64,000 nucleotides of DNA from UA16 sp042095135 (GTDB lineage Bacteria; Bacteroidota; Bacteroidia; Flavobacteriales_D; Sanyastnellaceae), in contig JBELBV010000002.1 in the NCBI GenBank assembly GCA_042095135.1, positions 62,001 to 126,000 on the forward strand, written 5' to 3'. The position numbers were made by a program, and so were the translations under genes. Below the pieces are notes generated by a model, which saw only the letters and a program-made list of their open reading frames with translations, ran no database searches and had not been told where the DNA came from. How positions within the stretch are numbered: the stretch's first letter is position 1; each line of letters starts with the position of its first letter. Positions 1 through 7,897 of this stretch are shown here, piece by piece.

Positions 1-254
1 GGATACGCTATCGCCAAGGGAATACCTGGAAAACCCCCACCGGTTCCCACATCGAGCACATCGCTGCCCGGCGCGAACTTCATGGCTTTTACAAGCGCTA
101 GGCTGTGCAAGACGTGGCGTTCGTCAAATGCATCCATATCCTTTCTAGAAATCACATTGATGGCCGCGTTCCACTCGGTGTAGAGGCCTTTCAATTTGCC
201 CAGTTGTTCCACCGCCTCATCGGACAGCTCTGGAATAAAGGCTCGGAAGTCCAC
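1..254 (-). CDS. rsmG: 16S rRNA (guanine-N7) methyltransferase RsmG, partial
   Basis: Only the first 84 residues lie in the window; the gene runs off the left edge. RsmG (GidB) methylates a guanine of 16S rRNA using S-adenosylmethionine. The visible part has the family N-terminal helical region, the HVLHSLALVKA stretch, and the SAM-binding loop DVGTGGGFPGIPLAIA just before the edge. A GTG at 252-254 is chosen as start because it lies directly after the stop of the upstream sigma factor (2 bp spacer) and gives the usual family N-terminus; the first ATG in frame would remove about 40 conserved residues. It is probably co-transcribed with the sigma factor. Confidence 0.93.
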   Translation of the reverse strand, partial: MDFRAFIPELSDEAVEQLGKLKGLYTEWNAAINVISRKDMDAFDERHVLHSLALVKAMKFAPGSDVLDVGTGGGFPGIPLAIAY

Positions 255-256
255 GC

Positions 257-865
257 TCAAATGGTTTCGCGCACCTGACCCAACATCGCTTCCAGGGCCT
301 CGCGCGCCCGGTGCAGCTGCGCCTTCACAGTGCCGAGCGATCGGTCCAACTCCTCCGCGATTTCGTCGTAGCTCTTCTCTTCGAAGTAGCGCAACTCAAC
401 CAGCTCGCGGTACTTGGGCTTCATCTTGCTCACCACGTCACGCAGCAATTCGATGCGCTCTTTCTTTTCGAGGGTTTGGATGGGATCCAGCTTGTCGTCT
501 GCGATGTGAATCTCCATGGCCTCACCGTCCTCATTGCGGAACCCTTGATCCAGGGACAGCGCATTGATGCGCTTCTTCCGGATGAAGTCAATCGTGTGAT
601 TGGAACCAATCTTGAACAACCACGTCGAGAAAGCGAAAGCCGGCGTGTATTGGTGCAAACGGTTGAACGCCTTTGTGAAGGTCTCCATGGTCAGGTCTTC
701 CGCATCGTCGGAGCTGAACACCATTTTGTTGATCATGTGAAAAATGGAATCGCGGTAGCGCTCCATCAACTCGCCAAACGCCCGCTGGTCGTTCTCCTTG
801 GTCACACGCAACACGAGCGCGTAGTCGTAACGGGCTTTGTCGGAGAGGTTGGGGTTGACGTCCAT
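257..865 (-). CDS. ECF-type RNA polymerase sigma factor (RpoE/SigW family)
   Basis: A 202-residue sigma-70 family protein with only the two ECF domains. Region 2 (about residues 20-95) recognises the -10 DNA and core polymerase; it contains SSDDAEDLTMETF and the FSTWLFKIGSNHTIDFIRKK helix. Region 4 (about 135-195) has the helix-turn-helix YFEEKSYDEIAEELDRSLGT. Length is normal for the class. No anti-sigma factor is visible beside it: the downstream neighbour is rsmG and the upstream gene is a glycosyltransferase. This pairing with a housekeeping gene suggests a constitutively made ECF factor, which is an inference. No convincing -7 element was found directly upstream. Confidence 0.93.
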   Translation of the reverse strand: MDVNPNLSDKARYDYALVLRVTKENDQRAFGELMERYRDSIFHMINKMVFSSDDAEDLTMETFTKAFNRLHQYTPAFAFSTWLFKIGSNHTIDFIRKKRINALSLDQGFRNEDGEAMEIHIADDKLDPIQTLEKKERIELLRDVVSKMKPKYRELVELRYFEEKSYDEIAEELDRSLGTVKAQLHRAREALEAMLGQVRETI

Positions 866-902
866 GTGGTATTCGAGCTTGGTTCTGCGTTTACCACCCC
901 AG

Positions 903-2012
903 CTACCATTTGCGTTTGTCTTGCCGTTTCCACATCAACGACAGAGCGACCCAGGCACTCCACGCCGACCAGAAAGGAAGCAAAGCACCCCGGTTTCGCC
1001 AAGAATAAGGGGCTTGATAGGCTTTGGTGATGGACCGAAAGTTAAGCAGCTCACTCAACCACATGCCCCCCAACAGCGCACCTGTAATCCATAGCGAATT
1101 GTGAACAACCACTGCCCCAACTGCGGTCACAAACACCGCCGTGCGCAACAACTTCGGCACGGCCATTCGCCCCTGATCCGCAACACGGTAATGCGGCGCC
1201 GTGGACCAATGCCGGCGCTTCTGCGCCAGCCAATCCGACCACGTAGACGGCATGGCCGCATCCATCTGCGCGGCCCGGTGAGCAGCGACAGCAATGGACG
1301 CGCCTGGCGCGCTGGCGAGCGCTTGAATCATCATGTCGTCGTCGCCCGAAGCGGTCGCAGGTGCGTTGGAAAAGCCAGGGAATGCCGACCGGCGCATGGC
1401 CAGGTTGCGGCCCACCCCCATGTACGGTTTGCCCCGCTCCGCCCAACCCACATAGGAACGCGTGATGTACACCGCGTCCAAGGCTTGTACACGAGCAAGC
1501 CAGGTGGCAGACGTCTGATCCTGCGGCCAGCTAACACCCAAAACCGCGGCTACATCATCGGGACAGCCGGCGGTCATTTCCGTTGCCCACGCCGGGCCTG
1601 CCGGCAAGCAATCCACATCCGTCAACAGCACCCATTCTCCGGAGGCCTGCTCGACACCGAAGCGCAAGGCATCGCGCTTTCCGGGGGATGTTCCGTCAAT
1701 GCGGTGGTGAGCAAATTTGAAGGGTACTTTTTCCTGAGCCGCTAGCGTCAACAGCGCAGGCAATTCGTCCGTCGATCCGTCGTCAATGGCTATAATCTCC
1801 GTGCCTATTGGCCATTGTTGACGCTTCATCGCCGCCCACCACGCCGGCCAATGCTCGGCGTCGTCCTTGATGCAAACCACCACACTGACCGTGTCGGGGT
1901 CATCGTTGGTTTCGTCCGTTTGCATGGCCCGCAGGCACGCGTGCGTCAATGCCTTGGAATGGGCAATGTAGGCCACCGAACAAGCCGCCAAAAGCCCGAC
2001 CCATTCAATCAT
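903..2012 (-). CDS. Family 2 glycosyltransferase, membrane associated
   Basis: 369 residues. A short hydrophobic N-terminal segment (about 1-25) is followed by a GT-A fold domain: VSVVVCIKDD opens the nucleotide-binding region, EIIAIDDGSTDE and LLTDVDCLP supply the two acidic motifs that bind NDP-sugar and metal, and QKRRHWST near residue 265 resembles the QxxRW motif of processive GT2 enzymes. Two or three C-terminal hydrophobic helices (about 285-350) follow. It probably transfers a sugar to a lipid or surface polysaccharide; the acceptor cannot be told. Its start overlaps the 3' end of the lipoprotein gene by 8 bp, so the two are likely co-transcribed from the sppA side. Confidence 0.88.
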   Translation of the reverse strand: MIEWVGLLAACSVAYIAHSKALTHACLRAMQTDETNDDPDTVSVVVCIKDDAEHWPAWWAAMKRQQWPIGTEIIAIDDGSTDELPALLTLAAQEKVPFKFAHHRIDGTSPGKRDALRFGVEQASGEWVLLTDVDCLPAGPAWATEMTAGCPDDVAAVLGVSWPQDQTSATWLARVQALDAVYITRSYVGWAERGKPYMGVGRNLAMRRSAFPGFSNAPATASGDDDMMIQALASAPGASIAVAAHRAAQMDAAMPSTWSDWLAQKRRHWSTAPHYRVADQGRMAVPKLLRTAVFVTAVGAVVVHNSLWITGALLGGMWLSELLNFRSITKAYQAPYSWRNRGALLPFWSAWSAWVALSLMWKRQDKRKW

Positions 2013-2427
2013 AACGGTACATCAAAGTTGTATCGTTGAAGAGCAACACCGTGATCCCATCAGGGCTCATCCGATAGGGACGCAAGTCGAAGGAAAGCGT
2101 CTTCTCGATGGAGGCCCGGCAAGCGTCGCCATTGGCGATGTGGAAGAGGTCAATCGGTTGCTTGGGGGGCAATGAACGCAATTGGGGGCCATTGGTTTGA
2201 AGAACGAACTGGTGTTCCGCACAGCCCCCGCTGTAGGTAACGTGGACAACCAGGGAATCGTCCTCAACAGCGGCATGCAGCATCTCGTACGGGTCCGAAA
2301 CCGGTCGCGAGTCCGACCAATCCAGCGCTTCCTTAGGAAGGCCACGCTGGTCTTGGCAAGCAACCACAGCAAGCAAACCTGCTGCAATGAACAGGATCTT
2401 CCCAAGCCCTATGCGCCGAATTCCCAC
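2005..2427 (-). CDS. Small putative lipoprotein of unknown function
   Basis: 140 residues from a GTG at 2425-2427, placed 10 bp after the sppA stop. The N-terminus is basic (GIRRIGLGK), then hydrophobic, ending in a lipobox-like LAVVAC at about residues 17-22, so a lipid-anchored periplasmic or outer-membrane location is predicted. The mature part contains two further cysteines (SGGCAEH, GDACRA) and no domain I recognise. An in-frame extension upstream to 2559 would run into sppA and bury the signal peptide, so it was rejected. Downstream it overlaps the glycosyltransferase by 8 bp. Confidence 0.75.
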   Translation of the reverse strand: MGIRRIGLGKILFIAAGLLAVVACQDQRGLPKEALDWSDSRPVSDPYEMLHAAVEDDSLVVHVTYSGGCAEHQFVLQTNGPQLRSLPPKQPIDLFHIANGDACRASIEKTLSFDLRPYRMSPDGITVLLFNDTTLMYRYD

Positions 2428-2437
2428 GGCGTAGAAA

Positions 2438-4315
2438 TTACTGGATTTCGATGAAATACGGAAGGCGAGCTTGGATGTGGTCGTCCGACTCGAGCATGCG
2501 GCGCACGGCCACGATGTGCTTGAGTTGCTGCCGGGACAAACCCACCTGAACCAAGGCATCGGTCAAGACTTCTGCGCCTGCTAACTCCTCGATGAACTGT
2601 TCGAGCGGGTCTTTGGCTTCAGGCAAAAACACCACATCGTCCTCGCTCAATGAATCCAATCCGGCCATCGCAGCTGCCGCGTCCATGGCGTCTTGGAGGT
2701 TTCCGAGCTCGTCAACCAATCCGATTTCAAGGGCATCCTGTCCGGTCCACACCCGGCCTCGGGCAATGGCGTCCACTTCCTCGTAGGTCATGCCGCGGCC
2801 CTCGGCGACGATGCCCACGAAATCTTCATAAATGTCCGTGATGCTCTCGTTGATGGCTTCCATTTGAACGTCATCCAATTTTGCTTCCAATCCGATCCCC
2901 GCGTGGGAGTGCGTGCGCACATCGTCGTAGGCCAATCCCATCTTGTCCTCGAGTAATTCTTGAGCGTACGGTAGCATACCGAACACGCCAATAGATCCCG
3001 TAATGGTGTTGGGTGAAGCGAAGATTTTCTCTGCTCCTGCGCTGATGTAGTAGCCACCGGAAGCGGCGTAATCGCCCATGCTGACGACCAAGGTCTTGCC
3101 GGCTTCTTTGAGCAGTTCGGTTTCGCGCCAAATGATGTCACTGGCAAGGGCTGAACCACCGGGGCTGCTCACACGCAAAACGACCGCTTCGACATCTGGA
3201 GCCAGGCGGGCTTCGCGGATGGCCTCAGCAAGCGTGACTGAACCGATGGTCTGGTTATCCCCGTTGCCCATCTCAATGCCGCCTGTGGCGTAAATGACCG
3301 CCAGCGATCCTCCCAAGGGCTCCGCATCTTCGGACTCTCCATACGAGGCATCGTTCATCGATTCAAAAATGCTGAAGTCAAAATCAGCCGCAAACCCTTC
3401 CATGGGGTCGGGATTCATGTATTCACCCAGCCCAACGTACACCGGCTCTTCCCCATCGAGCAATTCCTTGATGCGCTCCTTCAGTTCATCCTCGTAGAGC
3501 AGGCCGTCAAAAAATTCCCAATCCACGGCATCCTCTGCTGTGCGCAAGGCTAAGTTTTCGGCGGCTTCATCCAACCGCTCCTCGGAGATGCCTCGGCCCT
3601 CTGCGATACCGCCGCGGACTTCCGACCAGATGTCTTCGAGCAATGCGGTCAACTGCTCGCGGTTGGAGGCGCTCATGCTCTTGCGGGTGAAGGGCTCTAC
3701 AGCGCTTTTGTATTCGTTGTCCGGGCCACGAAGCACGGTCATGCCAACGCCTAGCTTTTCGAGCATGCCTTTATAATAGGTGGTCTGCAAACGCATCCCA
3801 CTGAAGTCCGCTCCGCCGTTGGGGTGCAGGTACAATTCGTCCGCCGTTGAAGCGAGGTACAGGGCGCCCATGCTCATCGCCTCAGCCCAGCCCACTATCC
3901 ATTTGCCTGAAGATTTAAAGGCCTCGAGCGCATCCCGCAAATCAGCCATGGTCGAAGGCGCAGCCGCAACCGATTCAAAATTCAAGAACAGCCCTTCAAC
4001 ATCCTCGTCTTCAGCCGCCGCTTCCAATGCATCTGTAAAGTCCCGCAAGCCCAGGGTTGAATTCGCTTCAAACCCGGTCAAATCGAAATTCGCATCGTTG
4101 GTTGAGCGCTCGGTGATCGGATCGCTGAAGTCGATCTTGAGGACGGTATTCGCCTTGCTCACGGCCTCCTGCTCAGTGGCATCGCCGCCAGCCGCAGCCG
4201 ACACCAATCCGCCCACCAAGGCGCCGATGAACACAAAAATCAAAATAGTTCCTGCAATGAGGAATGCCAAAGTCGAACCGACAAATGAGGATGCGACGTT
4301 CTTTAAGAAGGACAT
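2438..4315 (-). CDS. sppA: Signal peptide peptidase SppA, 67K type
   Basis: 625 residues, the length of the duplicated (67K) SppA form. One N-terminal membrane helix (about 12-45) anchors it, followed by two S49 peptidase domains. The N-terminal half supplies the catalytic lysine (NEYKSAVEPFTRKSMS) and the C-terminal half the nucleophilic serine (GDYAASGGYYIS), with the typical ITGSIGVFG motif just after it. The enzyme degrades signal peptides left in the membrane. It is divergent from folK and heads a probable minus-strand operon with the lipoprotein and glycosyltransferase. A TACTTTTG element lies 17 bp before the ATG. Confidence 0.96.
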   Translation of the reverse strand: MSFLKNVASSFVGSTLAFLIAGTILIFVFIGALVGGLVSAAAGGDATEQEAVSKANTVLKIDFSDPITERSTNDANFDLTGFEANSTLGLRDFTDALEAAAEDEDVEGLFLNFESVAAAPSTMADLRDALEAFKSSGKWIVGWAEAMSMGALYLASTADELYLHPNGGADFSGMRLQTTYYKGMLEKLGVGMTVLRGPDNEYKSAVEPFTRKSMSASNREQLTALLEDIWSEVRGGIAEGRGISEERLDEAAENLALRTAEDAVDWEFFDGLLYEDELKERIKELLDGEEPVYVGLGEYMNPDPMEGFAADFDFSIFESMNDASYGESEDAEPLGGSLAVIYATGGIEMGNGDNQTIGSVTLAEAIREARLAPDVEAVVLRVSSPGGSALASDIIWRETELLKEAGKTLVVSMGDYAASGGYYISAGAEKIFASPNTITGSIGVFGMLPYAQELLEDKMGLAYDDVRTHSHAGIGLEAKLDDVQMEAINESITDIYEDFVGIVAEGRGMTYEEVDAIARGRVWTGQDALEIGLVDELGNLQDAMDAAAAMAGLDSLSEDDVVFLPEAKDPLEQFIEELAGAEVLTDALVQVGLSRQQLKHIVAVRRMLESDDHIQARLPYFIEIQ

Positions 4316-4332
4316 GAAATCAGGGTTTTGCG

Positions 4333-4340
4333 CAAAAGTA
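4333..4340 (-). promoter_or_regulatory. -7 element of sppA
   Basis: TACTTTTG on the minus strand fits the Bacteroidota TAnnTTTG consensus; it ends 17 bp before the sppA ATG. Confidence 0.6.
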
Positions 4341-4374
4341 TGCGATGCTGGACTGCACGCCCGGCATTTTTACC

Positions 4375-4382
4375 CAATTTTG
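4375..4382 (+). promoter_or_regulatory. -7 element of folK
   Basis: CAATTTTG has one mismatch to TAnnTTTG and ends exactly 4 bp before the folK ATG, predicting a leaderless transcript. Confidence 0.45.
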
Positions 4383-4386
4383 CTGA

Positions 4387-4899
4387 ATGAACCGAAGGCA
4401 CTTCATCGGACTGGGGGGCAACATGGGCAATCGCCATGCGCTACTCGATGCCGCGTTGAATGAAATTCAGCTGGCCTTGCCCTGCGTTCAGGAGCGGTCG
4501 AACCGGTTCGAAACTCCCGCATGGGGTATGGCGCCTGGCACCCCGGCCTTTTTGAATCAAGTCATTTCCGTCGCCCTGCCTGTGGCCATCGAGCCGCTGC
4601 ACGTTCTGGACGTGTTGTTGACCATCGAGCAAAAGCTGGGCAGGCACCGCGCCACCAAGGCCGATGGGTACCAATCGCGTTCCATTGATCTCGACTTACT
4701 CGCAGTAGAAGGGGTGCGCATGGAAACAGCAACCTTGACCCTGCCCCATCCGAGGATGCACCTGCGTCGGTTTGTGCTGGCGCCGCTGGCTGAGTTGGCG
4801 CCCGAACTGCAATTGGCCGAAGATGGCCCCACGGTAGCGGAATTGTTGCGAACTTGTGCAGACCAATCCACCGTTCAACGCCTGGAAACTGCCCCGTGA
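4387..4899 (+). CDS. folK: 6-hydroxymethyl-7,8-dihydropterin pyrophosphokinase (HPPK)
   Basis: 170 residues. HPPK transfers pyrophosphate from ATP to 6-hydroxymethyl-dihydropterin in folate synthesis. The N-terminus FIGLGGNMGNR is the family signature; ETPAWGMAPGTPAFLNQV and GRHRATKADGYQSRSIDLDLL carry the substrate- and Mg-ATP-binding residues, including the DLDLL acidic pair; LPHPRMHLRRFVLAPLAEL is the second signature. Length is standard. Its stop overlaps the GTG start of the deoxynucleoside kinase, a folK-dNK pairing that I recall as common in Bacteroidota. Confidence 0.96.
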   Translation: MNRRHFIGLGGNMGNRHALLDAALNEIQLALPCVQERSNRFETPAWGMAPGTPAFLNQVISVALPVAIEPLHVLDVLLTIEQKLGRHRATKADGYQSRSIDLDLLAVEGVRMETATLTLPHPRMHLRRFVLAPLAELAPELQLAEDGPTVAELLRTCADQSTVQRLETAP

Positions 4900-5534
4900 A
4901 ATCCCCTTACGCATACATCGCCATCGAAGGCAACATTGGCGCCGGAAAAACCACCTTTGCTACGTGGTTGGCGGAGCACCTCGGCGGGGATTTGCTGCTG
5001 GAACAGTTTCAGGAAAACCCGTTCCTCGAGAAGTTTTATGCCGACCCAGAGCGTTTTGCATTGAGCGTAGAATTGGCTTTTGTCAGCCACCGGTACCGCC
5101 AACTGCGCGAACGGTTGGGTGCACGCAATTTGTTTCGCCAGTTGCTGATTGCGGACTACAGCTTTGTCAAGTCCCAGATTTTTGCCAAAGCGAATCTGCC
5201 CGCAGAGGAATTCCGTCTTTTTCAGACGATGTTCAAGCTGATGGACGCGCAAATTGCCAAGCCGGAAGTGGTCGCCATCCTCGATCCCAACGCGGAGAAG
5301 ATTCGGGAGCAAATCAAAAAGCGCGGACGCTCCTACGAGCAAGACATGCCCCAAGCGTACCTCGACAAAATCGCCTACCACTACCAACGGCATTACCGAT
5401 ACGCGCGCGGGTCCCGCATCCTTTGGATTGACACGTCAGACCTCGACTTTGTCAAGCGCAATGGCGACGCAGAGCGCTTGGCTGAACTCGTGTTGACGCC
5501 CCGGAAACCCGGGGTCTACGAATTGAAAGCGTAA
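4896..5534 (+). CDS. Deoxynucleoside kinase (dNK family), paralogue 1
   Basis: 212 residues from a GTG at 4896 whose last bases overlap the folK stop (GTGA), indicating translational coupling. The P-loop IEGNIGAGKTTFA sits at about residues 8-20, and the lid region with IREQIKKRGRSYEQ is at about 133-147. The family phosphorylates deoxynucleosides (salvage to dNTPs). The position of the usual DR(S/T) motif reads ADYSFVKSQIFAK, without the Asp-Arg pair kept by the second paralogue at 30629-31246. The specificity, probably purine deoxynucleosides, cannot be read from sequence alone. Confidence 0.9.
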   Translation: MKSPYAYIAIEGNIGAGKTTFATWLAEHLGGDLLLEQFQENPFLEKFYADPERFALSVELAFVSHRYRQLRERLGARNLFRQLLIADYSFVKSQIFAKANLPAEEFRLFQTMFKLMDAQIAKPEVVAILDPNAEKIREQIKKRGRSYEQDMPQAYLDKIAYHYQRHYRYARGSRILWIDTSDLDFVKRNGDAERLAELVLTPRKPGVYELKA

Positions 5535-5548
5535 GGCGCCGCTTTTCC

Positions 5549-5556
5549 TATCTTCG
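5549..5556 (+). promoter_or_regulatory. -7 element of the GH109-like gene
   Basis: TATCTTCG ends exactly 4 bp before the ATG at 5561; a TTG at 5523-5525 lies 23 bp upstream of it as a possible -33 element. Confidence 0.55.
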
Positions 5557-5560
5557 GAAC

Positions 5561-6976
5561 ATGCGCAGACTCGATTTTCTTCGGGTGGGTGGCTTGCTTG
5601 GGCTCGGAGGAGTGCTGAGTTCGTTCACCCGTCCCACTGAGGCGGCTTCCTTGGATGAAGTCCTCGCCACCAAGATCAAAACCGCCGGCCTGACCGGCAG
5701 TGCCTTTGACCTCTCCGTCGCCCCCATCTCGCGGGTACGCGTCGCCGTCTTCGGATTGGGGAACCGGGGCCAAAGCCTCATTGATATGCTCAATTGGCTC
5801 GTGCAAGAAGGCCACGCCGAAATCACGGCCATCAGCGACATCAACCCGGCCAAAATCGGCCGTGCCCAGCAGCAGATTGCGCAATTTCAACCTTCGGCGC
5901 CCCGGGTCTTTACCGGCACGCCGGAAGCGTGGATGGAGGCCATGTCGGACGATGTGGCGGACGTGGCGTTGATCTGCACCCCCTGGGAACTGCACGCGCC
6001 GATGGCGGTCGCAGCTATGCGCGGCGGCATGCACGCGGCGTCGGAAGTGCCCATTGCGTACACCCCGGAGGCCTGTGTGGAATTGGTCCAAGTGGCCGAG
6101 GAATCCCAGCGGCATTGCATTATGCTCGAAAACTGCTGCTACAACCGCGAAGAACTTTGGCTGTTGAACATGATCCAAGACGGGGTGTTCGGTACGGTCA
6201 CCCACGCCGAATGCGCCTACCTCCACGACCTGCGCGCCCTGATGCTCGACCCGACCTATTACGAAGACCAGTGGCGGCTCAAGCACCACCTCGCGCGCAA
6301 TGGCAACCTCTACACGACGCACGGACTTGGGCCGGTGTGCATGTACTTCGACGTCCTGCGCGGCGACACCTTGACCCACCTCACCTCGATGAGTTCAAAG
6401 GAAGCAGCGCTGTCCGAGGCCCTGCGCAATTCAGAAGACAAGGAGATGCGCAAACTGGCGAAAGACGTCGTGTGCGGAGACGTCAATACAACACTGATTG
6501 GGACCGCAAAGGGACGCTCCATTATGCTTCAGTTTGACGTGCACAGCGGACGGCCGTACAACCGCCTGGACAAGGTCGTCGGCTCCAAGGCCACACACTA
6601 CGGCTACCCCTCCCGCCTGTACATTGACCATGGGGCAGACTGGGGCGGACACCGCTGGCTGGAAGATGCGGAGAAAGCCGAGTACCAAGACCGCTACGAA
6701 CACCCGTTGTGGGACCGTCTCCAGAAACTGGCGGCGGAGCATCCGCAAGGGCACGGCGGCATGGACTTCGTGATGATGTACCGGTTGATTCGTTGCTTGA
6801 ACCTCGGTCAGCCGCTCGATTTGAACGTGTACGATGGAGCGATGTGGTCCATGGTCGGCGCCCTATCAGAGGCTTCGGTAGCCGCCGGTTCCAAGCGCAT
6901 GGATATTCCCGACATGACAGCCGGACGGTGGAAGCAATCGGTGCCCCACCCGGTCAACCGTTCGTTGGACGCTTAA
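5561..6976 (+). CDS. Gfo/Idh/MocA oxidoreductase, probable GH109 N-acetylhexosaminidase
   Basis: 471 residues. A twin-arginine-like signal (MRRLDFLRVGGLLGLGG) precedes an NAD-binding Rossmann fold starting at VRVAVFGLGNRGQS (about residue 60). ALICTPWELHAPMAVAAM and MLENCCYNREELWLLNM follow, and the C-terminal domain has GNLYTTHGLGPVCMYFDVLRG, typical of the NAD-dependent retaining glycosidases of family GH109 (alpha-N-acetylgalactosaminidases). The twin-arginine signal fits export of an enzyme folded around its cofactor. The protein likely acts in the periplasm on host or matrix glycans. A plain oxidoreductase role is the alternative. Confidence 0.85.
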   Translation: MRRLDFLRVGGLLGLGGVLSSFTRPTEAASLDEVLATKIKTAGLTGSAFDLSVAPISRVRVAVFGLGNRGQSLIDMLNWLVQEGHAEITAISDINPAKIGRAQQQIAQFQPSAPRVFTGTPEAWMEAMSDDVADVALICTPWELHAPMAVAAMRGGMHAASEVPIAYTPEACVELVQVAEESQRHCIMLENCCYNREELWLLNMIQDGVFGTVTHAECAYLHDLRALMLDPTYYEDQWRLKHHLARNGNLYTTHGLGPVCMYFDVLRGDTLTHLTSMSSKEAALSEALRNSEDKEMRKLAKDVVCGDVNTTLIGTAKGRSIMLQFDVHSGRPYNRLDKVVGSKATHYGYPSRLYIDHGADWGGHRWLEDAEKAEYQDRYEHPLWDRLQKLAAEHPQGHGGMDFVMMYRLIRCLNLGQPLDLNVYDGAMWSMVGALSEASVAAGSKRMDIPDMTAGRWKQSVPHPVNRSLDA

Positions 6977-6980
6977 GGCC

Positions 6981-7850
6981 TCAGGCCAAGAGCTCGGCCA
7001 TCTTCTCGCCGATGTCCGCTGGGCTGTCGACGACGTGAACGCCGCATTCGCGGAGCACGCGCTTCTTCGCTTCAGCACTCTCCTCTTCCCCGCTCACGAT
7101 GGCGCCTGCGTGGCCCATGGTGCGTCCTTTGGGTGCGGTGACACCTGCAATGAATCCGACCACCGGCTTGGTACCGTGCGCTTGGATCCAACGTGCCGCT
7201 TTGATTTCGAGGTCGCCGCCAATCTCACCGATCATGATAATGCCGTCCGTCTCATCGTCGGCCATCAACAGCTGAACCGCTTCGAGGGTCGTGGTACCGA
7301 TGATGGGATCACCGCCGATGCCGATGGCCGTGGATTGGCCCATGCCCGCTTTGGTGACTTGGTCTACTGCTTCATAGGTCAATGTTCCGGATTTGGAGAC
7401 GATACCGATGCGGCCGGGGTTGAATATGAAGCCCGGCATGATGCCGACTTTGGCCTCGCCTGCCGTGATGATGCCAGGGCAGTTGGGGCCGATGAGGGTG
7501 CAATCGCGCTGGTCGATGTACGCCTTGACCTTGGTCATGTCCGCAACTGGAATGCCCTCCGTGATGGCCACGATGACCTTGATGCCGGCGTCCGCTGCTT
7601 CCATGATGGCGTCGCCTGCGAATGCCGGCGGCACGAAGATGATGCTGGTGTCGGCGCCGGTCGCTTCAACCGCTTCGCTGACGGTGTTGTAAACCGGCTT
7701 ACCGAGGTGCTCCTGGCCGCCTTTTCCCGGGGTCACACCACCAACCACTTGCGTCCCGTATTCGATCATCTGACCGGCGTGGAATGTTCCTTCTCCGCCT
7801 GTGAAACCTTGGACGATGATTTTTGAATGCTTGTTGACGAGTACGCTCAT
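6981..7850 (-). CDS. sucD: Succinyl-CoA synthetase alpha subunit
   Basis: 289 residues, standard length. The start MSVLVNKHSKIIVQGFTG matches the family; an open extension to 7922 would overlap mnmE and was rejected. The N-terminal CoA-binding Rossmann domain (GGEGTFHAGQMIEYGTQVVGG) is followed by the ligase domain, with the phosphorylated histidine in GHAGAIVSGEEESA near residue 245. The alpha subunit carries the phosphohistidine and CoA site of the TCA-cycle enzyme. The beta-subunit gene is not in this window. It is divergent from mnmE and convergent with the GH109-like gene (4 bp gap). Confidence 0.97.
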   Translation of the reverse strand: MSVLVNKHSKIIVQGFTGGEGTFHAGQMIEYGTQVVGGVTPGKGGQEHLGKPVYNTVSEAVEATGADTSIIFVPPAFAGDAIMEAADAGIKVIVAITEGIPVADMTKVKAYIDQRDCTLIGPNCPGIITAGEAKVGIMPGFIFNPGRIGIVSKSGTLTYEAVDQVTKAGMGQSTAIGIGGDPIIGTTTLEAVQLLMADDETDGIIMIGEIGGDLEIKAARWIQAHGTKPVVGFIAGVTAPKGRTMGHAGAIVSGEEESAEAKKRVLRECGVHVVDSPADIGEKMAELLA

Positions 7851-7874
7851 GGGAATCGGTTGTTGTTCGCGGCG

Positions 7875-7882
7875 CGAATTTA
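7875..7882 (-). promoter_or_regulatory. -7 element of sucD
   Basis: TAAATTCG on the minus strand, 24 bp before the sucD ATG; matches TAnnTTTG with one change. Confidence 0.45.
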
Positions 7883-7885
7883 GTC

Positions 7886-7893
7886 GAATTTCG
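7886..7893 (+). promoter_or_regulatory. -7 element of mnmE (weak match)
   Basis: GAATTTCG ends exactly 4 bp before the mnmE ATG; TTG at 7863-7865 is 20 bp upstream of it, a good -33 spacing. Two mismatches to the consensus. Confidence 0.4.
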
Positions 7894-7897
7894 CGCC

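Noticed and set aside
311..1030. 239-codon open frame antisense to the ECF sigma factor
   Set aside because: Mirror of conserved sigma-factor codons; no recognisable motif and no promoter.
2428..2559. Upstream extension of the small lipoprotein frame
   Set aside because: It would overlap the sppA C-terminus and place about 44 residues before a well-formed lipoprotein signal.
7035..7826. 263-codon open frame antisense to sucD
   Set aside because: Entirely opposite sucD; composition typical of an antisense shadow in GC-rich DNA.
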